DNA of 64,000 bases. Source: Terriglobia bacterium (GTDB taxonomy: Bacteria; Acidobacteriota; Terriglobia; Terriglobales; Acidobacteriaceae). The translations under genes and the position numbers were made by a program. Of this stretch, positions 43,719-53,378 are shown in pieces (the first letter of the stretch is position 1; every line of letters begins with the position of its first letter). The notes under the pieces were generated by a model that searched no databases, was not told the origin of the DNA, and saw only the letters and a program-made list of their open reading frames with translations. The stretch spans positions 62,001 through 126,000 of the forward strand of contig JAJPJE010000043.1 of the NCBI GenBank assembly GCA_021324365.1. Reading direction: 5' to 3'.

Positions 43719-46115
43719 TTAGAAGGCAATCGTAACCGACGTGGTCATAAGGTTCGCGTGGAAGTTCCGATAACCGGGCGGTCCGGGAATGTCGCGCTCT
43801 CCATACTGGTAGAAGTTGTAAGCGGTGTTCCAAGTGAAATTCTTCGTCAGCATCACCGAAAAGTTCCCTACCGGCTGGTGGTAGTTGTACGACAGCGACC
43901 CGAGGGGCTGCAGCGGGTTCAGGGTCAGCGTGTTGCCGGAGACGCTCACAATGCTATACCCGAGATTCGCTGATACTCGCTTCATCGGCTTCAGCATCAG
44001 CATGGCGGATCCAAAATTGTCTTTATTGCTGTAATAGCCATTCGCTTCGAGGTAGCCCGAACCATCAGAACAAGGAACCGTCGCGACGGGAACTGCCGTA
44101 GCGGGCGTTTCGACAAAGCAGATGTTCGCGTTTTGCAGATAGCCGTTGTAGTTGTAGGCCAAATCGACACCAACCGGGCCGGAAGGCATCGCCGTGATGT
44201 CGAATCCGAAATTACGATTGTGCTGTCGATACGCAATATCCGCAAAGGAGTTTCTGCTCTCCTGGTCACTGAAGTTCGCGGCAATCGTCAACCATGGCGC
44301 CGGCAAGTAGGAAACACGCGCGCGATAACGTTGCTCGTTGGTGGGCGTGATGCGTGTAAGGAAACTGCGTGCATCCACAAATCCCCCGCTGGCGCTTGTC
44401 AGATAGCTTCCCAGCGAGCTCAGTTCCATATCGTAATTCGCACGTAATTTGTCTGTCGGCCGCGCCCAGATTGCAAACAAAGCCGTGTGCTGCGAAATTG
44501 TGAACTGATCGTCTTCTCCATCGAACTGACCCGTGAAATAGCAGCTTCCGTCGGGATTCGGCGTTCCGCCCGCACAATCGCCGCGCAGAGCGTTTGTCGG
44601 ATAGAAAACCTCGCCATTGCCGCTCGGACCGGGCACAGCAAAGTTTGCAAAGTTATTGTCTTCAACGCGATGGCGATAGCGATAGCCAATGCTTCCGCCA
44701 AGGCGCTTGGAGAAGTCGTACTGCAACTGCGTTGTGTTGGTCTTCTCGTTCTGTCCTTGGAACCACAGATACTGGAACGGGGCGATATCAGCTTCCGAGG
44801 ATGTCGTGTGTGGAAATGGAGGAACGCTGCCAACCGGCAACAGCATGCTCGTCCCGAAATAGCTGTTCTGCAGAGAATTGAAGGCCCCCGGTAGGTGGTA
44901 GTTGTAGAAACGGAACTGATCCACGATACGCAAGTGTCGCGTCAGGCTATACGTTGCTGCCAACTCCAACGTATCCGTATCCCAACGTGTGCTGGCGCTG
45001 CCCGTTGTCGTCGACTGCTGCAAATTGGTGCGCGATTCCCGCCCGTTCAACAGTTCGTTGTACGGTGTATCGGCATGCGCATGGCTGTAGGAATAACGGC
45101 CGGTCAGGTCCAGACGCCGGATCGAAGTCGACTGAAACGAAATCGACTCCTGCGGAATGCTGGTGCGGAAATTCTGAGTTTGCGAGTAATTCAGGAATGC
45201 ATTGCAGGTTGGGTTCGCGATTCCCGCTGCATTGACCGGCGCTGTGCACGGACCTGACGATACTCCCAAGGAAACCGGTGTTCCATTTGCCAACGGGAAA
45301 ACCGCAAAGGGTGCCAGGCTCTGATCGGTTGCATTCGTAGCGCTCTCATACGCGAAATCAAAGCTGACACTGGTCTTCTTCAGCAGGTGATAATCAATCC
45401 CGATACGATAGGTATTGGATGTGGTGTCCCATGGCTGAAACAGCAGTGCCTCAGTGCCCACGTGGTACGACATCAAGCTCGGACCTTCGTTCCGATTGCG
45501 GCTGATACCAAAACGGAAGCTCACCTTCGATTGTGGCAGCAGCCTCATGTCGAAGTCGTACATCCGGCGCCGCGTCTCCATCATGTGCGGAGAGAACGTG
45601 ACCGGCACTCCTGGCAGTGAGGTAGCCGAGTTCAGCGGATTCGCGAGCAGATTGTAATCCCAGTAGTTCTGATCGCGGCGAAAGTTAAAGTTAAGGTTGT
45701 ACCAGCGATTCTTGGAAACGTCCAGGCGCAGAGCATTATTCGGATCTCCACCCCATCCGAAACTGTTCATGTACAACGTGTCGAACAGCAATCCGGAATT
45801 ATTATCCGAGCGCATCGCCAGGCTCTGGTTCAAAATGCGAGGGCCCGAGTGCAAATTGACAAACGTATTGTACGTTTCCGGACTCCCGCTCTGCGACGCG
45901 TAACGATAGCCGAGTTCAATTGACTGTTGAACCTGGTACCCTTCAAACGCAACGCCCGACGTCTCCGCGGGTGGCTGAACTGCCAGGTCCGCCGGTGTCT
46001 GGCCGCGCTCCTGTGCCTGCGCAAACACTGCTCGCGGAACAAACAGAATCCCCACAATCAGACATGCACTGAGCGTTGCAAGCGCCCCAACTCTTCGCCA
46101 TAAAATCGATCTCAT
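43719..46115 (-). CDS. MtrB/PioB-like outer-membrane beta-barrel
   Basis: The 798-residue protein (ATG at 46115 with AGGAAAG upstream; frame open to 46160) has a signal peptide ending PRAVFAQ. A very long run of alternating, aromatic-rich beta strands follows (for example YTFVN-like and YRIGIDYHLLKKTSVSFDF), ending in the outer-membrane signature TTSVTIAF. The size fits the 26-28-strand porin that encloses a decaheme cytochrome in MtrAB-type conduits. It is 55 bases (from this start) after the decaheme gene. Similarity to MtrB is by architecture and gene order, not by a diagnostic motif. Confidence 0.75.
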   Translation of the reverse strand: MRSILWRRVGALATLSACLIVGILFVPRAVFAQAQERGQTPADLAVQPPAETSGVAFEGYQVQQSIELGYRYASQSGSPETYNTFVNLHSGPRILNQSLAMRSDNNSGLLFDTLYMNSFGWGGDPNNALRLDVSKNRWYNLNFNFRRDQNYWDYNLLANPLNSATSLPGVPVTFSPHMMETRRRMYDFDMRLLPQSKVSFRFGISRNRNEGPSLMSYHVGTEALLFQPWDTTSNTYRIGIDYHLLKKTSVSFDFAYESATNATDQSLAPFAVFPLANGTPVSLGVSSGPCTAPVNAAGIANPTCNAFLNYSQTQNFRTSIPQESISFQSTSIRRLDLTGRYSYSHAHADTPYNELLNGRESRTNLQQSTTTGSASTRWDTDTLELAATYSLTRHLRIVDQFRFYNYHLPGAFNSLQNSYFGTSMLLPVGSVPPFPHTTSSEADIAPFQYLWFQGQNEKTNTTQLQYDFSKRLGGSIGYRYRHRVEDNNFANFAVPGPSGNGEVFYPTNALRGDCAGGTPNPDGSCYFTGQFDGEDDQFTISQHTALFAIWARPTDKLRANYDMELSSLGSYLTSASGGFVDARSFLTRITPTNEQRYRARVSYLPAPWLTIAANFSDQESRNSFADIAYRQHNRNFGFDITAMPSGPVGVDLAYNYNGYLQNANICFVETPATAVPVATVPCSDGSGYLEANGYYSNKDNFGSAMLMLKPMKRVSANLGYSIVSVSGNTLTLNPLQPLGSLSYNYHQPVGNFSVMLTKNFTWNTAYNFYQYGERDIPGPPGYRNFHANLMTTSVTIAF

Positions 46116-46169
46116 ATCTTTCCTGCCATTCGCGAACTGCTTCGTCTTTGTCTCCTTCATGGCTATGAC

Positions 46170-47135
46170 CTATTTGAAGAAGAACTCGTTGAAGTTCGAG
46201 CCGTGGATTCGGGTATGGCACAGCGTGCACGCCTGGTATTTCTGCGCCTGGTTGTGGAACGACGGTATCCCGGGAATATTGTTATTAGCCGTTACCGTGT
46301 GACATTGCAGGCACAAGAGATTCACCTGGCTGACACGAAGCATTCGTGGATTCGAAGACCCGTGCGGCATGTGGCAACTGGTGCAGCCCTCGGTGCGCAC
46401 CGGAACATGTTCGAACACGAATGGACCTTGTTTATCGGTGTGACATTTGTAGCAAACCTGCTGGTCACCCGCCGACGTCTCCAACTGCCGCGGAATCGTG
46501 GTGCCATGCGGATTGTGGCAGTCCGTGCAGGTCAGCAGGCCTTCGTTGATACGGTGCCGGAACGGCATTGAAAATTGCGCCTTTTGCGTCGTGTGGCAGC
46601 TATAGCAAAGGTCTAGTTGCGAGTTCTTTACCAGCAGCTTGCGCGGCTCGGCTGCATGGTGGACCGAGTGGCAACTCAGGCAACCGACATCATTGGTCGC
46701 GTGCACCGACTGCGCAAAATGCTGCTGTGCCTTCCCGGACGCATGGCAGCTCAAGCAGCGTTCCGACGCCTGTGCTGTGCTCAATTTTTTGAAGTTGATG
46801 ATCTTGGTGACGTCGCCGCCACCCTCAACATGTGCCGATCCCGGACCGTGGCAGGCCTCGCAATCGACTCCGACGCCGGGTTGACCCGTCTCCGCCTTGC
46901 CTAGGTACTTCATTTTGTAGTGCGGAGTCTGCTGCATGTGGTTGAAAACGTCCTCATGGCACGTCTTGCATGTATCGGCTCCGACATATTGCGCGGCTGG
47001 ACTGGCGGGCGTCGCCGCGGGCTTAGCTTTGGCTTCCTGGGCCACTATCACAGCCTGCATGCCGAACAGAAAAAGTAAAGCCACGACGCCGATCCAATTG
47101 AGCCAGTGTGTTCTTCTTGCTTCCGACGTTTGCAT
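46170..47135 (-). CDS. Decaheme cytochrome c, MtrA/DmsE-like
   Basis: From the ATG at 47135 (GGAG nine bases upstream; alternative ATG at 47156) the 321-residue protein has a signal/anchor helix (WIGVVALLFLFGMQAVIVA) and ten CXXCH motifs: CKTCH, CEACH, CLSCH, CLSCH, CYSCH, CTDCH, CYKCH, CTSCH, CLQCH, CTLCH. This count and length equal MtrA and DmsE, which carry electrons through an outer-membrane barrel. It is encoded just before the barrel, the order seen in known mtrA-mtrB pairs. An outer-surface MtrC-like cytochrome is not in the window. Confidence 0.9.
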   Translation of the reverse strand: MQTSEARRTHWLNWIGVVALLFLFGMQAVIVAQEAKAKPAATPASPAAQYVGADTCKTCHEDVFNHMQQTPHYKMKYLGKAETGQPGVGVDCEACHGPGSAHVEGGGDVTKIINFKKLSTAQASERCLSCHASGKAQQHFAQSVHATNDVGCLSCHSVHHAAEPRKLLVKNSQLDLCYSCHTTQKAQFSMPFRHRINEGLLTCTDCHNPHGTTIPRQLETSAGDQQVCYKCHTDKQGPFVFEHVPVRTEGCTSCHMPHGSSNPRMLRVSQVNLLCLQCHTVTANNNIPGIPSFHNQAQKYQACTLCHTRIHGSNFNEFFFK

Positions 47136-47213
47136 CCTCCACTCCAAAAACTGCATGGCTGTTTCGTTGGCTACTGAATGCCCCTAGTTTCCGACAAGGT
47201 TGACCATGGCACT

Positions 47214-47255
47214 TGTGATCTGGATCACGTTGAGCTGTGAAATCTGTTTCACAGC
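47214..47255. promoter_or_regulatory. Two Crp/Fnr-type operators upstream of the MtrA-like gene
   Basis: TGTGA-TCTGGA-TCACG (47214-47229) matches the Crp/Dnr operator layout with 6-base spacing. A 9-bp perfect palindrome GCTGTGAAA/TTTCACAGC with a 4-base centre (47234-47255) follows. They lie 60-120 bases upstream of the decaheme cytochrome start, where activators usually bind. Regulators of this family are encoded immediately upstream. Confidence 0.65.
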
Positions 47256-47386
47256 AGGACGGTTTTCAATACGGGAGGCCCGGCAGGGCAGCAAGTTACG
47301 TCGAGCCCCGGCGCAAACCAGTATGCCTCAGGAATGGCGAAATCGTGATTAACTATTCTGGGGAATCAAAATTACGAACAACCGAC

Positions 47387-47890
47387 TTAGGCGCGTCCAC
47401 GAAATGGCAACAGTCGTGACCGACGGCTGCGCGTCAACCCCACCGTCCGCACCCGGTCGAATGCGTTGTGCAGATCATCGCTCAACAAATGCACGATCTG
47501 CATGCACGCGTTCTGATTGTCTTTCAGGAATCTGAGCAGGTCCTTGCGGCGAATGAACACCACCTGTCCGTTATCGACCAACTCGGCCGAAAGCTCATAA
47601 GGCTTATTCGCCATGGTGGCGCTCAAGCCTAGCACCTCGCCCGGCCCTGCCACACGCAGCATCAGACGCTTGCCGGAATCGGAACAGACGGAGAGTTTGG
47701 CGCGCCCATGACAGAGCACAAAGACCCCTCGGGACGGACGGCCTTCGCAGAAGAGTACTGTTCCCTTGGTGAGTTGGCTGACTTCCTTGATTTGATCAAA
47801 AGCCTGAAGTGCATCCGGAGGCAGATCGCAGAAGGGCCGGTCCGGCCGCATTTCACATTTGAAACAGCTGTGGTGCGCAATGCTCTCCAT
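47387..47890 (-). CDS. Crp/Fnr-like sensor-domain protein without DNA-binding domain
   Basis: The 167-residue protein matches the N-terminal three-quarters of the neighbouring regulator: Cys triad C9, C12, C21 (CX2CX8C), the beta-roll (KGTVLFCEGRPSRGVFVLCHG, only part typical) and the dimer helix. It then ends GLTRSRRSR plus a short tail, just where the winged helix should begin. No helix-turn-helix is found in any frame down to 47157. Either it is truncated, or it is a natural DNA-binding-free partner that could form mixed dimers with the full regulator encoded about 100 bases upstream. Confidence 0.8.
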   Translation of the reverse strand: MESIAHHSCFKCEMRPDRPFCDLPPDALQAFDQIKEVSQLTKGTVLFCEGRPSRGVFVLCHGRAKLSVCSDSGKRLMLRVAGPGEVLGLSATMANKPYELSAELVDNGQVVFIRRKDLLRFLKDNQNACMQIVHLLSDDLHNAFDRVRTVGLTRSRRSRLLPFRGRA

Positions 47891-47994
47891 GCCGTGTTAA
47901 TTAGCCCCGCATGGGTAATTAAACAGTGACTCTAGTCACAGTTTATCGTGACCCTTTCGTGCATGCGGCATGGAGAACATTACAAGTTCGATGT

Positions 47995-48717
47995 TCAACT
48001 CGCACTCGCGATCTGTTTCAGCGCGGCCTTATTGCGGATAAGCAGCGTCGATCCTTTGGCCTGCACGATCTGTCGCTTTTTCAGATCGGCAAACAAGCGC
48101 GTCACCGTTTCCCGCGACGTTCCGATCATCTGTGCGATCTCCTCGTGCGTGAGCGCAAGTTTCAAACGGGGCTCGACCTTTGCCGCCTCGCCGTTTTTGG
48201 CAGTCCAGTCAAGCAGCAGTTTAGCCAGCTTCTCGGCCGCCGAATGAGAAAGTCCCAGCGAGCGAATTTCGTGGCACGCCGAGTTGTATTTCTCACTTAG
48301 CTGTTCCGCAACGCGCAGGCAAGCCTCGCCATGCTCTTTCAGGAAGCGCAGGAAGTCTTCGCGCTTCACAAAATTCACCTGGCATGGATCGAGTGTTTCG
48401 GCCGTCAGTTCGTAGGCTTTTCCCGAAACGCTGGCACTCAGACCGAGTACCTCGCCCGGTTCGGCGACTTTCAGGATCAGCGTCTTTCCGTCCGTGGAAC
48501 AGATCGATAGCTTCACTCGGCCTTTGCACAGCACGTAAATGCCCCGCGGCGCCTGGCCTTCGACAAACAACACGGCGCCCTTAGGATACGCGGTTGCATA
48601 TTTAATGGATTCAAAAGACTGCAAAGCACCGGCAGGAAGATCGCAGAAGAGCCGGTCGGCTCGGAGCTTACAGGTAAAACAACTTTCTATGATATCGAGT
48701 CCGTATGGTGACAACAC
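47995..48717 (-). CDS. Crp/Fnr-family regulator with N-terminal Cys triad
   Basis: The 240-residue regulator has Cys at 13, 16 and 25 (CX2CX8C), a beta-roll sensor domain (KGAVLFVEGQAPRGIYVL, LKVAEPGEVLGL), a dimer helix and the winged helix LALTHEEIAQMIGTSRETVTRLFAD. It is closely similar to the protein at 27700. FNR-type iron-sulfur sensing is plausible but the Cys spacing is not that of E. coli FNR. It is the first gene on the minus strand before the electron-conduit genes and probably regulates them; two operator-like sites precede it. Confidence 0.9.
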   Translation of the reverse strand: MLSPYGLDIIESCFTCKLRADRLFCDLPAGALQSFESIKYATAYPKGAVLFVEGQAPRGIYVLCKGRVKLSICSTDGKTLILKVAEPGEVLGLSASVSGKAYELTAETLDPCQVNFVKREDFLRFLKEHGEACLRVAEQLSEKYNSACHEIRSLGLSHSAAEKLAKLLLDWTAKNGEAAKVEPRLKLALTHEEIAQMIGTSRETVTRLFADLKKRQIVQAKGSTLLIRNKAALKQIASAS

Positions 48718-48859
48718 TGCACAACCCCCTGTGACACAAGCCCGGGAAGCATGTCCACTCCTGCCTGGGAACGTGGCGCACGATTGTGTGCGTCACCGTC
48801 TGTTGCTTGGCGCCATGTACTTGCTGTACAGGCAGGCTGCGGCTCTCGGGTGACCAGGT

Positions 48860-48924
48860 TGTGATCCGTATCACGCAGCTAGTGTGAAGCTATACAGTCC
48901 AGCCTTTCTGTGACTTATCTCACA
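48860..48924. promoter_or_regulatory. Two Crp-like operators between divergent crp and ybhB-type genes
   Basis: TGTGA-TCCGTA-TCACG at 48860-48875 and TGTGA-CTTATC-TCACA at 48909-48924 both match the TGTGA-N6-TCACA consensus; the second is a perfect match. They are 140-210 bases upstream of the crp-type start at 48717 and about 150-215 bases upstream of the PEBP-like gene, so they may serve autoregulation. The rest of the 357-base gap shows no gene. Confidence 0.65.
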
Positions 48925-49075
48925 TCTCAGTGTGACCGCCTCGGAAAATCGGCACGCCAGCCGCGCCGGTTAGCATTCTGCGCCGCAAATTCAGCGGCTT
49001 GGCCGTGTTCTCTCGAAAGCAGCTGCCTCGGAGTAACATTACTGGTCACTGGAAGCATCCCCTTCGGAGTGACGC

Positions 49076-49630
49076 ATGAAATGGCTATCACCTGTGTTTG
49101 CACTCACCCCAGCCATGCTTATCGCGGCTCTGTCTTTCTCCCAATCCAGCCCCGAAAGGAGCAGCACCATGTCACTTCAGGTCTCGACCACTTCGTTCCC
49201 CGCCGGGGGTACTATTCCGAAAAGGTTCACCTGCTCGGCAGAGGACGTTTCTCCTGCGCTCACCTGGACCGGCGTACCGCCGACCACGCAATCGTTAGCG
49301 CTAATCGTCGATGATCCCGACGCTCCAGCCGGTACCTGGACTCACTGGCTGGTTTACAACCTGCCCGCCGCAGTCCACGAGCTTGCCGAGAACCAGCCCC
49401 GCAGCGAGCAATTGCCCAATGGTGCTGTTCAGGGTCGGAACGATTTTCGCAAAATTGGCTACAACGGACCCTGCCCTCCGTCGGGCAAGCCACACCGATA
49501 TTTTTTCCGTGTTTTTGCCATCGATGCCAAACTTGATCTCAAGCCCGGCGCCAATCGTCAACCCCTCGACCAGGCGATGCAAGGCCACATCGTCGCGCAA
49601 GGCGAGGTGATGGGAAAGTTTGCCAGATAG
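49076..49630 (+). CDS. YbhB/YbcL-type PEBP-like protein, exported
   Basis: The 184-residue protein has a signal sequence (LSPVFALTPAMLIAALSFS) and a phosphatidylethanolamine-binding-like fold: PAGGTIPKRFTCSAEDVSPAL, LALIVDDPDAPAGTWTHWLVYN, and YNGPCPPSGKPHRYFFRVFA. The DPDAP and GPCPPSG(K)PHRY motifs are diagnostic of the bacterial family. Its role is unknown; it may bind small anionic ligands. It diverges from the crp-type gene. Confidence 0.9.
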   Translation: MKWLSPVFALTPAMLIAALSFSQSSPERSSTMSLQVSTTSFPAGGTIPKRFTCSAEDVSPALTWTGVPPTTQSLALIVDDPDAPAGTWTHWLVYNLPAAVHELAENQPRSEQLPNGAVQGRNDFRKIGYNGPCPPSGKPHRYFFRVFAIDAKLDLKPGANRQPLDQAMQGHIVAQGEVMGKFAR

Positions 49631-49762
49631 CGTTGTTGTTAGTTATCGGTGGTTATTGCTGCTCCCTCAAGCGTCCATTTTGTGTGAGGGGCAGCTCCAT
49701 CTTCGAACATTAGCCTGCCGTCGAACTTTTCCGAGCGCCCTGGGTGAACCCCTGACTTGTTC

Positions 49763-50389
49763 TTACTGATTCGTCGTGTGCCGTTTCTTGTGCACCGGCT
49801 TCTCCGGAATATTGTCATCAACAATGATTCGCTTCGGAGCGCGGTTCGTTGAAGACGCCAATTGTGAATTTCTGCTCTCGACCAATGTGGCAGTCCGTTC
49901 TATGTAGTTGGACAACTCTTCCTTCAGCCGGTTCATGTCCGACAGATCATTGTTCAGAGCTGCTAACTCGCCTTTGCCTTCGCGCGAACTCTGTGGAAGC
50001 AGCGTATCCAGCGACTCGCAAACCACAGTCAGGTCCCGATACAGCAGAAACGTTGTCGACAGGCTTCCACCCGAAGCTTGCGTATCGTGCACGAAACTGG
50101 GCACGGCATACTGCAAATTGCGCCGCAATGCTTCCGTTATCTGGGCACTGTGGCCTTTGTCCCCTCGCCAAAACGTGACCCGATGAAGTATTCCGCCCTG
50201 TTGCTGCAGGATGGACAGGTCCTGATTGGTCGCCGGAGCCACACGCATCAGTTCGGCCAACGTCGAATTCAGATCGCGAGCCGGCACTGAAGATGGCTTG
50301 TATTGCGCGAGCGAATCAACGCTGAATGCCACGACGAAAGCTACTGCCAGAACACTCCAATACACTCGACGAATCAGGCTGCTTGACAT
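49763..50389 (-). CDS. Secreted protein of unknown function
   Basis: The 208-residue protein (ATG at 50389; frame open to 50416) has a clear signal peptide (VYWSVLAVAFVVAFSVDSLAQ). The mature part is mostly helical with no Cys pairs and a basic tail (KPVHKKRHTTNQ). A segment LAALNNDLSDMNRLKEELSNYIERTATL predicts a coiled coil, of which only part is quoted by position (about residues 140-170). I recognise no family. It is a single gene on the minus strand. Confidence 0.65.
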   Translation of the reverse strand: MSSSLIRRVYWSVLAVAFVVAFSVDSLAQYKPSSVPARDLNSTLAELMRVAPATNQDLSILQQQGGILHRVTFWRGDKGHSAQITEALRRNLQYAVPSFVHDTQASGGSLSTTFLLYRDLTVVCESLDTLLPQSSREGKGELAALNNDLSDMNRLKEELSNYIERTATLVESRNSQLASSTNRAPKRIIVDDNIPEKPVHKKRHTTNQ

Positions 50390-50557
50390 CACGCACTCCT
50401 TGATCGAACCGCCCAAGCATAGCCTGTCGGCGAAATAATCACGTGTTACGTATGTCTATTTGCTCTGGCGTCACCGAGCATTGTCCGAACGGCCGAATTG
50501 GTCGTGCACGGTAGGCCAAATGACGGGGTGCCCGCCTCATCCCGCTTTGGCAAAAGG

Positions 50558-50629
50558 CCGGCAGACGACAAATAGCTACTGGCGCAGGCAGCACTCTTCG
50601 TGCTCGCAATGACCTGGGTCGTCTGCCGG
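50558..50629. repeat. 72-base hairpin element with 12-bp arms
   Basis: CCGGCAGACGAC (50558-50569) and GTCGTCTGCCGG (50618-50629) are perfectly complementary and enclose a smaller hairpin AGCAC/GTGCT with a TCTTC loop (50590-50604). A GTCATCCC-type motif (50677-50702) follows. The 507-base gap 50417-50923 contains no gene I can support. It may be a small non-autonomous repeat or a structured RNA. Confidence 0.5.
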
Positions 50630-50923
50630 ACTTGCCGTTGGTTGCTTTTCTTAACGGTTCGAGCGCGAGGAAGAACTGTCATCCCAAGCGCCCGCGAGGG
50701 AACCTATTCCCTACTAATGCCACAGGCGCCCTCGCCCGCGCGACATAAGTCACTTCACCAAAGGGAAAAGAAGTTTTGAATGGATGACCGCGCTAGGGAG
50801 GCGAACGTCACGTGTTTTCCCTCACCCGAATCCCGGTCCCCCGTCACAGACCAATTCTTTGCCCAGCAATAACTTGAAAATGCATCGTCGAAGATCTGTG
50901 CTTCGGCGCAGCGGAGGAGTTCC

Positions 50924-53224
50924 ATGGCCATCACCAAGCAGGAAGCTCTCGAATATCACCGTCACGGCAGACCCGGAAAGATTCAGGTCACGCCTACAAA
51001 GTCTTGCCGTACACAACGCGATCTCAGCCTGGCCTACACTCCCGGTGTCGCCGACCCGTGTCTCGAAATCAATCGCAACCCGCAGGATGCCTTTAAATAC
51101 ACCGCTCGCGGCAACCTCGTCGCAGTAGTCACCAACGGGACCGCAGTACTCGGTCTTGGCAACATTGGACCGCTAGCCGGTAAACCCGTCATGGAAGGAA
51201 AGGGCGTCCTCTTTAAGAGGTTCGCCGACATTGACGTCTTCGATCTCGAGATCGCCAGCCTCGATCCTGAAGAAATCATTCGTGTATGCCAACTCCTCGA
51301 ACCGACCTTTGGCGGCATCAACTTGGAAGACATCAAGGCGCCGGAATGCTTCCACATCGAGGAAACCCTGCGCAAGACCATGAAGATTCCCGTCTTTCAC
51401 GATGACCAGCATGGGACTGCCATTATTTCCGGAGCGGCCCTTCTGAATGCGCTGGAAGTCGCCGAAAAAGACATCGCTGAAGTCAGAGTTGTTTTCAATG
51501 GCGCAGGAGCATCCGGCCTGGCATGTGCAGAACACTACCTGCGTTTAGGCGTGCGCCCAGAGAACCTGCTTCTCTGCGACACCAAGGGAGTCCTTTACAA
51601 GGGCCGCAGCGAAGGAATGAACCCTTACAAGGATCGTTTCATCCGTGACACCGCAGCCCGCACGCTGGCCGATGCCATGCGCGATGCCGACGTCTTCGTC
51701 GGATGTTCGGTGAAAGGCGCAGTCACCAAAGAAATGGTAGGGTCCATGGCGCCGAATCCGATCGTCTTCGCCATGGCGAACCCTGATCCGGAGATCACTT
51801 TTGAGGACGCGAAACAGGTTCGGCCCGATGTGATCATGGCCACCGGACGCTCCGACTATCCGAACCAGGTCAACAACGTTCTCGGCTTCCCTTTCATCTT
51901 CCGCGGCGCGCTCGACGTGCGCGCAACCACCATCAACTATGAAATGAAACTTGCCGCTACCCGCGCGCTCGCCGACCTTGCCAAAGAAGATGTTCCGGAC
52001 AAAGTCTGCCGCGCTTACGGCGTAGAACGGTTGCACTTCGGCCGCGATTACCTCATCCCAAAGGCTTTCGATCCTCGTGTACTGGTATGCGAAGCTGGCG
52101 CCGTGGCCAAGGCCGCCATGGATACTGGTGTAGCTCGCGAGCCTATCAATCTCGACGAATACCGCGAGCAACTCGAGCGACTACTGGGCAAGGCTCATGA
52201 GGTCACGCGCTGGTTCATCCATCGCGCCAAAGCGTCGCCGAAGCGTGTGGTTTTTCCCGAAGGAGAGCATGAAAAAATCATCCGTGCCTCGCAGGCAATC
52301 GTGGATGAAGGTGTTGCCCACCCGATCCTGCTCGGCTCGAAGGAAGCAATCGGCAAAACTGCCGAGATGCTCGGCGTTTCCCTGGACGGAATCGACATCA
52401 TTAGTCCGGCAGATTCACCTCGCCGCGACTTCTACGTCGAAGAGTTGTTCCGGCTTCGCCAGCGCCACGGCGTCACCGTTTCCGAGGCCAAGGACCTGAT
52501 CAAGAACCACAACTACTTCGCTTCCATGATGGTCCACCTGGGCGATGCCGACGCCTTGATTTCCGGTATTAACCAGCACTTCCCCGACACCATTCGTCCT
52601 GCATTGCAAGTGATCCGCGTGCGCGAGGGACTGCACCGAGTTTCCGGTCTCTACACCTTGATTACACCTCAGAACGAGCTGTATTTTCTGGCGGACACCA
52701 GCGTCAACATCGAACCCACAGCCGAAGAACTGTGCGAGATCGCGCTGTGTGCGGCGGCGGAAGCTCGCCGCTTCGACGTAGTTCCCCGCGTCGCGATGCT
52801 ATCGTTCTCCAGCTTCGGCAGCACCAAACATCCGTTGTGTGAGAAAGTGCGCAAGGCGGTTGGATTGATCCGCCATGCGGATCCCACGCTCATTGTTGAC
52901 GGTGAAATCATGGCTGACACGGCCGTAATGCCCGACATGATTGCCAAGGAATATCCCTTTTCGGCCCTGCGCGGGGGCGCGAATGTGTTGATCTTCCCCG
53001 ACCTGACGTCCGCGAACATCGCCTACAAATTGCTGATTCGGCTCGGTGGAGCACAGACTATCGGGCCCATCCTGATGGGCATGAGCAAACCCGTGCAACT
53101 TCTGCAAAGAGGCTGTGAAGTCGAGGAAGTGGTCCAGGCCGCTGCGTTGGCTGTAGTCGATGCGCAGGAGCAGGAATGGCCTTCAGCAGCCAGCCCGAAG
53201 CGAATGGTTATCGGAGCCGACTGA
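50924..53224 (+). CDS. maeB: NADP-malic enzyme with phosphotransacetylase-like domain (MaeB)
   Basis: Oxidative decarboxylation of malate to pyruvate with NADP. The 766-residue protein begins with the malic enzyme core ([11 protein letters not shown] with the catalytic Tyr, [13 protein letters not shown] with the Lys, HDDQHGTAI, and [12 protein letters not shown] as the nucleotide fold) and ends with a phosphotransacetylase-like domain from about residue 430 ([11 protein letters not shown]). In MaeB this domain binds acetyl-CoA for regulation but lacks transacetylase activity. GGAGGAG lies just before the ATG. It stands alone. Confidence 0.94.
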   Translation: MAITKQEALEYHRHGRPGKIQVTPTKSCRTQRDLSLAYTPGVADPCLEINRNPQDAFKYTARGNLVAVVTNGTAVLGLGNIGPLAGKPVMEGKGVLFKRFADIDVFDLEIASLDPEEIIRVCQLLEPTFGGINLEDIKAPECFHIEETLRKTMKIPVFHDDQHGTAIISGAALLNALEVAEKDIAEVRVVFNGAGASGLACAEHYLRLGVRPENLLLCDTKGVLYKGRSEGMNPYKDRFIRDTAARTLADAMRDADVFVGCSVKGAVTKEMVGSMAPNPIVFAMANPDPEITFEDAKQVRPDVIMATGRSDYPNQVNNVLGFPFIFRGALDVRATTINYEMKLAATRALADLAKEDVPDKVCRAYGVERLHFGRDYLIPKAFDPRVLVCEAGAVAKAAMDTGVAREPINLDEYREQLERLLGKAHEVTRWFIHRAKASPKRVVFPEGEHEKIIRASQAIVDEGVAHPILLGSKEAIGKTAEMLGVSLDGIDIISPADSPRRDFYVEELFRLRQRHGVTVSEAKDLIKNHNYFASMMVHLGDADALISGINQHFPDTIRPALQVIRVREGLHRVSGLYTLITPQNELYFLADTSVNIEPTAEELCEIALCAAAEARRFDVVPRVAMLSFSSFGSTKHPLCEKVRKAVGLIRHADPTLIVDGEIMADTAVMPDMIAKEYPFSALRGGANVLIFPDLTSANIAYKLLIRLGGAQTIGPILMGMSKPVQLLQRGCEVEEVVQAAALAVVDAQEQEWPSAASPKRMVIGAD

Positions 53225-53378
53225 AATCTTTGGTCACATTACCGCATCAAGGGGAGCCGTTCTGATTCCGATGTAAGCATCGAAATCCAGAGCTCTTTCG
53301 GCTCAGTCACTGGGTCGGTAACTTGCCCGACGTTACGTTCGCCATCTTTACCCCCTGTACTAATGGACGATAGAGTCC

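Noticed and set aside
53225-53378. A riboswitch or RNA gene after maeB
   Set aside because: No conserved riboswitch pattern or strong fold was seen by eye; a covariance-model search would be decisive.
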